Source of the DNA: an uncultured Geobacter sp.
Lineage (GTDB): Bacteria > Desulfobacterota > Desulfuromonadia > Geobacterales > Geobacteraceae
Direction of reading: 5' to 3'
NCBI GenBank assembly: GCA_903915655.1
Contig: CAIWTU010000114.1
Span: 1 to 50,042, forward strand
DNA length: 50,042 bases
Part shown: one piece after another, positions 48,172 through 50,042 of the stretch
Position numbering within the stretch: position 1 is the stretch's first letter
Layout of the letters: each line of letters begins with the position of its first letter
The notes under the pieces: generated by a model
The model's input: the letters and a program-made list of their open reading frames with translations, nothing else
Database searches by the model: none
Told to the model about the DNA's origin: nothing
Program-made: the position numbers and the translations under genes

Positions 48172-48497
48172 CGTTTCCCCTTTCCGGGATTTGAGCAGTT
48201 TGGAGTGGTGCACCCGCTCCGTGTCGTCCAGGCATGATAGACGCAAGACCTTGGATTAATAGTGGAGAGTAACCAATTTTCGAGCTCGAAGTATACCACC
48301 CCAAATTAGTGGTTGGCAATCGATATTTTGTCCAGTGTATTATGTCCAGGGCTTCCCGAGGGTATCCTGGTGTTGAAAGGTCGAAGATAATGATTCCGAA
48401 TGATTATCCCCTCTGTGGTTGTCCGCTCTGCCCCGGTTTGCCCGGTATTTCTTCCGATCACTGAAGTTTCTCCCTTTCTGGAGCGCAACCGACAGGG

Positions 48498-49355
48498 CTA
48501 TTTTGTAAAATAGTCAGATGTCGCCTTGACAGATTTGATTCCGACCGAGATCGTCGACCTGTCCACTTTTTTTCCGTGGAGGACAAACTCGCTCAAGCCG
48601 GTATGATTGCTGCTCCCCCAGTCGTAGGTATAGCCGAGACGGGTCCAGGGATAGGGGGATGAACGGATAGTGTAAATGTTTCGGGTGCGGTTGTTGAACC
48701 AGGAAGTATAGGTCTTGAAAACGCCGTAGTCCGCCCCTTCGGTTGCCCTGACCTTGTTGCTCAGGTCGAGCATCCGGAAGCTGTCTGCAGGGAAAGTGGT
48801 TTCGCAGGTGGTATCAGATACCTCTGTGTCAGGACAGGGGCGAAAGAGGTCCTTGGGGGAGACCCACATCTCCAGCATGTATTTTGCCTCTTTCGAATCG
48901 CCCTTGATGGCATATTCGGGCGGAAGTCCAAGGAGCTGGGCAATCCGTAACGGTTCCGGTACGATGAGGTTGAAAAAATTCCTGATCTCCGGCACCACCG
49001 TTACCCAGGAGTCGTAACTGTAGGTCGGGCATTCGCCCCCCTCCTTACAGCTGTTGCCGGAACAGCCGCCAGGATCGTCGCATTTATAATATTTCCCCGC
49101 GTCCCCAAGCCAGCTCACCACCAGCAGACGGGAACCTGTTACGCCGTTTTCCCAGACGAGGTTTGGATTCTCATTCGTAATTGGCGTAAGGTAGCGTGAT
49201 ATTTTTGACGGATTGACAGTGCGGGCATCGGCGACAGCGCTGGAATATTTGGCCTGCAGAGTGACCGGAGGCGCCAGAGGGTCACTGCCGCAGGCGGCAA
49301 GCAGCCAGATAAGTGAGGAGAACACCAGCATGGCAGGAAATTCGGAATACCTCAT
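48498..49355 (-). CDS. Lipoprotein of unknown function with a Cys cluster
   Basis: 285 residues with AAGGAG upstream. Lipobox LLAAC. A mid-chain cluster of Cys (YYKCDDPGGCSGNSCKEGGE then CPTYS) and another pair (CPDTEV, CETTF) suggest disulfides. The protein is rich in aromatic residues in the second half. No family was recognised. The upstream neighbour is the EF-hand gene. The 326-base gap to the next gene (48172-48497) shows nothing recognisable. Confidence 0.7.
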   Translation of the reverse strand: MRYSEFPAMLVFSSLIWLLAACGSDPLAPPVTLQAKYSSAVADARTVNPSKISRYLTPITNENPNLVWENGVTGSRLLVVSWLGDAGKYYKCDDPGGCSGNSCKEGGECPTYSYDSWVTVVPEIRNFFNLIVPEPLRIAQLLGLPPEYAIKGDSKEAKYMLEMWVSPKDLFRPCPDTEVSDTTCETTFPADSFRMLDLSNKVRATEGADYGVFKTYTSWFNNRTRNIYTIRSSPYPWTRLGYTYDWGSSNHTGLSEFVLHGKKVDRSTISVGIKSVKATSDYFTK

Positions 49356-49512
49356 AAAGACTCCTTTGTCGATTAAGATCGATCGCTTCGCACTGCAACT
49401 ACCGAAATCCCTTTCACGGAGTAACCTGGCCGAATTAAAGGATGAGTCTGGTCATAAAATCAGCTCCCACCAAAAACCGGAGACAAAAACGGCCCGTTTT
49501 CGAGTTCGGAAA

Positions 49513-49872
49513 CTACTCGAACGTAAACGATAATTTCCCATCCTTGAAGGAGGCCCACTCCTTGCTGTCGACAGCATTATTCTTGTCTTTGTCGAGTGAG
49601 TTGAAAAGCTGACGTTTTTCAGCTGCGGTAAGGGGGGTGAAGCTTTCCCCCTGACGCTCACCTCCTGATGGAAGTTTTAGCCGAAGCGGATTCTTCGAAT
49701 CTTTTGTTTTTGAGATGCCAAGGGGCGCATTTATGAACTCATCCATAGAAATAGCGCCGTTCCTGTCGGCATCAATGGATTCAAAAAGTGGAATGTTGGA
49801 ATCGCCGCCCCAACTCCCTGAGGGGAGGGTGAAAAGAAATGCAATTGTAATGAGCATGGTGCATAGTTTCAT
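49513..49872 (-). CDS. Exported EF-hand protein
   Basis: 119 residues from the ATG at 49872 (GGAGG 8 nt upstream). Signal peptide to about residue 22. Two EF-hand loops: DADRNGAISMDE and DKDKNNAVDSKE, both with acidic ligands at positions 1, 3, 5 and 12 or close. They are joined by a Lys-rich linker. It should bind calcium outside the cytoplasm, with a structural or sensing role not known. Confidence 0.85.
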   Translation of the reverse strand: MKLCTMLITIAFLFTLPSGSWGGDSNIPLFESIDADRNGAISMDEFINAPLGISKTKDSKNPLRLKLPSGGERQGESFTPLTAAEKRQLFNSLDKDKNNAVDSKEWASFKDGKLSFTFE

Positions 49873-49907
49873 AGGTTTTGCCTCCATTGTTCTAAAATAA
49901 GTTGGCT

Positions 49908-50042
49908 TCACCTGATAAATTCATGGGTAACCTCCGGTTCAGGTAGGCCCCCAAGTGTATGATATAAGGCAAGTTTTATTACATCAAAGCTTTTAAAGCC
50001 ATAAGCTTTTTTCGTAGTCAATTTAGCTTTGTTGTTGAGGCC
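49908..50042 (-). CDS. Transposase C-terminus (ISL3-like), cut by window end
   Basis: 44 codons on the minus strand from the window edge to the TGA at 49910-49908. GLNNKAKLTTKKAYGFKSFD, then ALYHTLGGLPEPEVTHEF is the conserved end of ISL3-family (IS204/IS1001-like) transposases. The rest of the gene is outside the window, so whether it is intact is unknown. Confidence 0.75.
   Translation of the reverse strand, partial: GLNNKAKLTTKKAYGFKSFDVIKLALYHTLGGLPEPEVTHEFIR

Overview
The window looks like a chromosomal segment of a Geobacter-like member of the Desulfuromonadales. This is inferred from the gene mix: sigma-54 two-component control, hybrid cluster protein behind a perfect HcpR-type box, a TPP-controlled thiSG-thiE operon, many small exported proteins, and a fatty-acid/radical SAM cluster. 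No rRNA or tRNA gene, CRISPR array or replication origin was seen. Partial transposase genes sit at both ends (1-373 and 49908-50042).

Region 1 (1 to about 9.2 kb) is accessory DNA in decay. It holds an insertion-sequence end abutting a sulfatase-fold envelope transferase, a DUF3024 gene, an mrr restriction gene broken by an internal deletion, a BrnT/BrnA toxin-antitoxin pair broken by frameshifts, a GH18 lipoprotein, an apparently intact HigB/HigA-type pair, an APC-family permease and an IS3-type remnant. Direct repeats (66 bp identical at 4270 and 6443; a diverged element of about 170 bp at 2207 and 7261) run through it.

Region 2 (9.3-15.7 kb) is an MFS transporter, an NtrC/NtrB-like pair, two small exported proteins behind a good sigma-54 promoter with two upstream palindromes, and an AEC-family carrier. 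The promoter, the palindromes and the neighbouring activator together suggest a self-contained regulatory circuit.

Region 3 (15.7-21 kb) is an island framed by repeated motifs. It carries two tandem 61-62 residue peptides with a nearly identical N-terminal half and a variable Cys-containing C-terminal half, which look like precursors of a modified peptide. It also holds a tiny membrane peptide, a frameshifted Cys-rich gene, a MoaD-like/ThiF-like pair, a small lipoprotein and a wrecked sugar-nucleotide epimerase gene.

Region 4 (21-32.7 kb) is mostly housekeeping: a very large GH13-family protein, the thi operon (TPP riboswitch, thiS, thiG, thiE, then a TIGR01212-type radical SAM gene), a YchJ-like protein, a CARDB protein, hcp and an M16 peptidase.

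Region 5 (32.8-45.3 kb) is the most interesting part: fourteen same-strand genes, many overlapping. In order they encode a polysaccharide deacetylase, GT2 glycosyltransferase, radical SAM/SPASM protein, LpxL-like acyltransferase, acyl carrier protein, B12-type radical SAM protein, malonyl-transferase-like protein, thioesterase, second B12-type radical SAM protein, FabG-like reductase, ketosynthase, degenerate ketosynthase, FabZ/ApeI-like dehydratase and LolA-like carrier. They look like a dedicated acyl-chain assembly line that builds, modifies and delivers an unusual lipid or polyene to the envelope. It resembles aryl polyene clusters but lacks their starter enzymes and exporter and adds three radical SAM enzymes. 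A histidine kinase/response regulator pair, two paralogous lipoproteins, a Cys-containing lipoprotein, an EF-hand protein and an ISL3-type transposase end finish the window.
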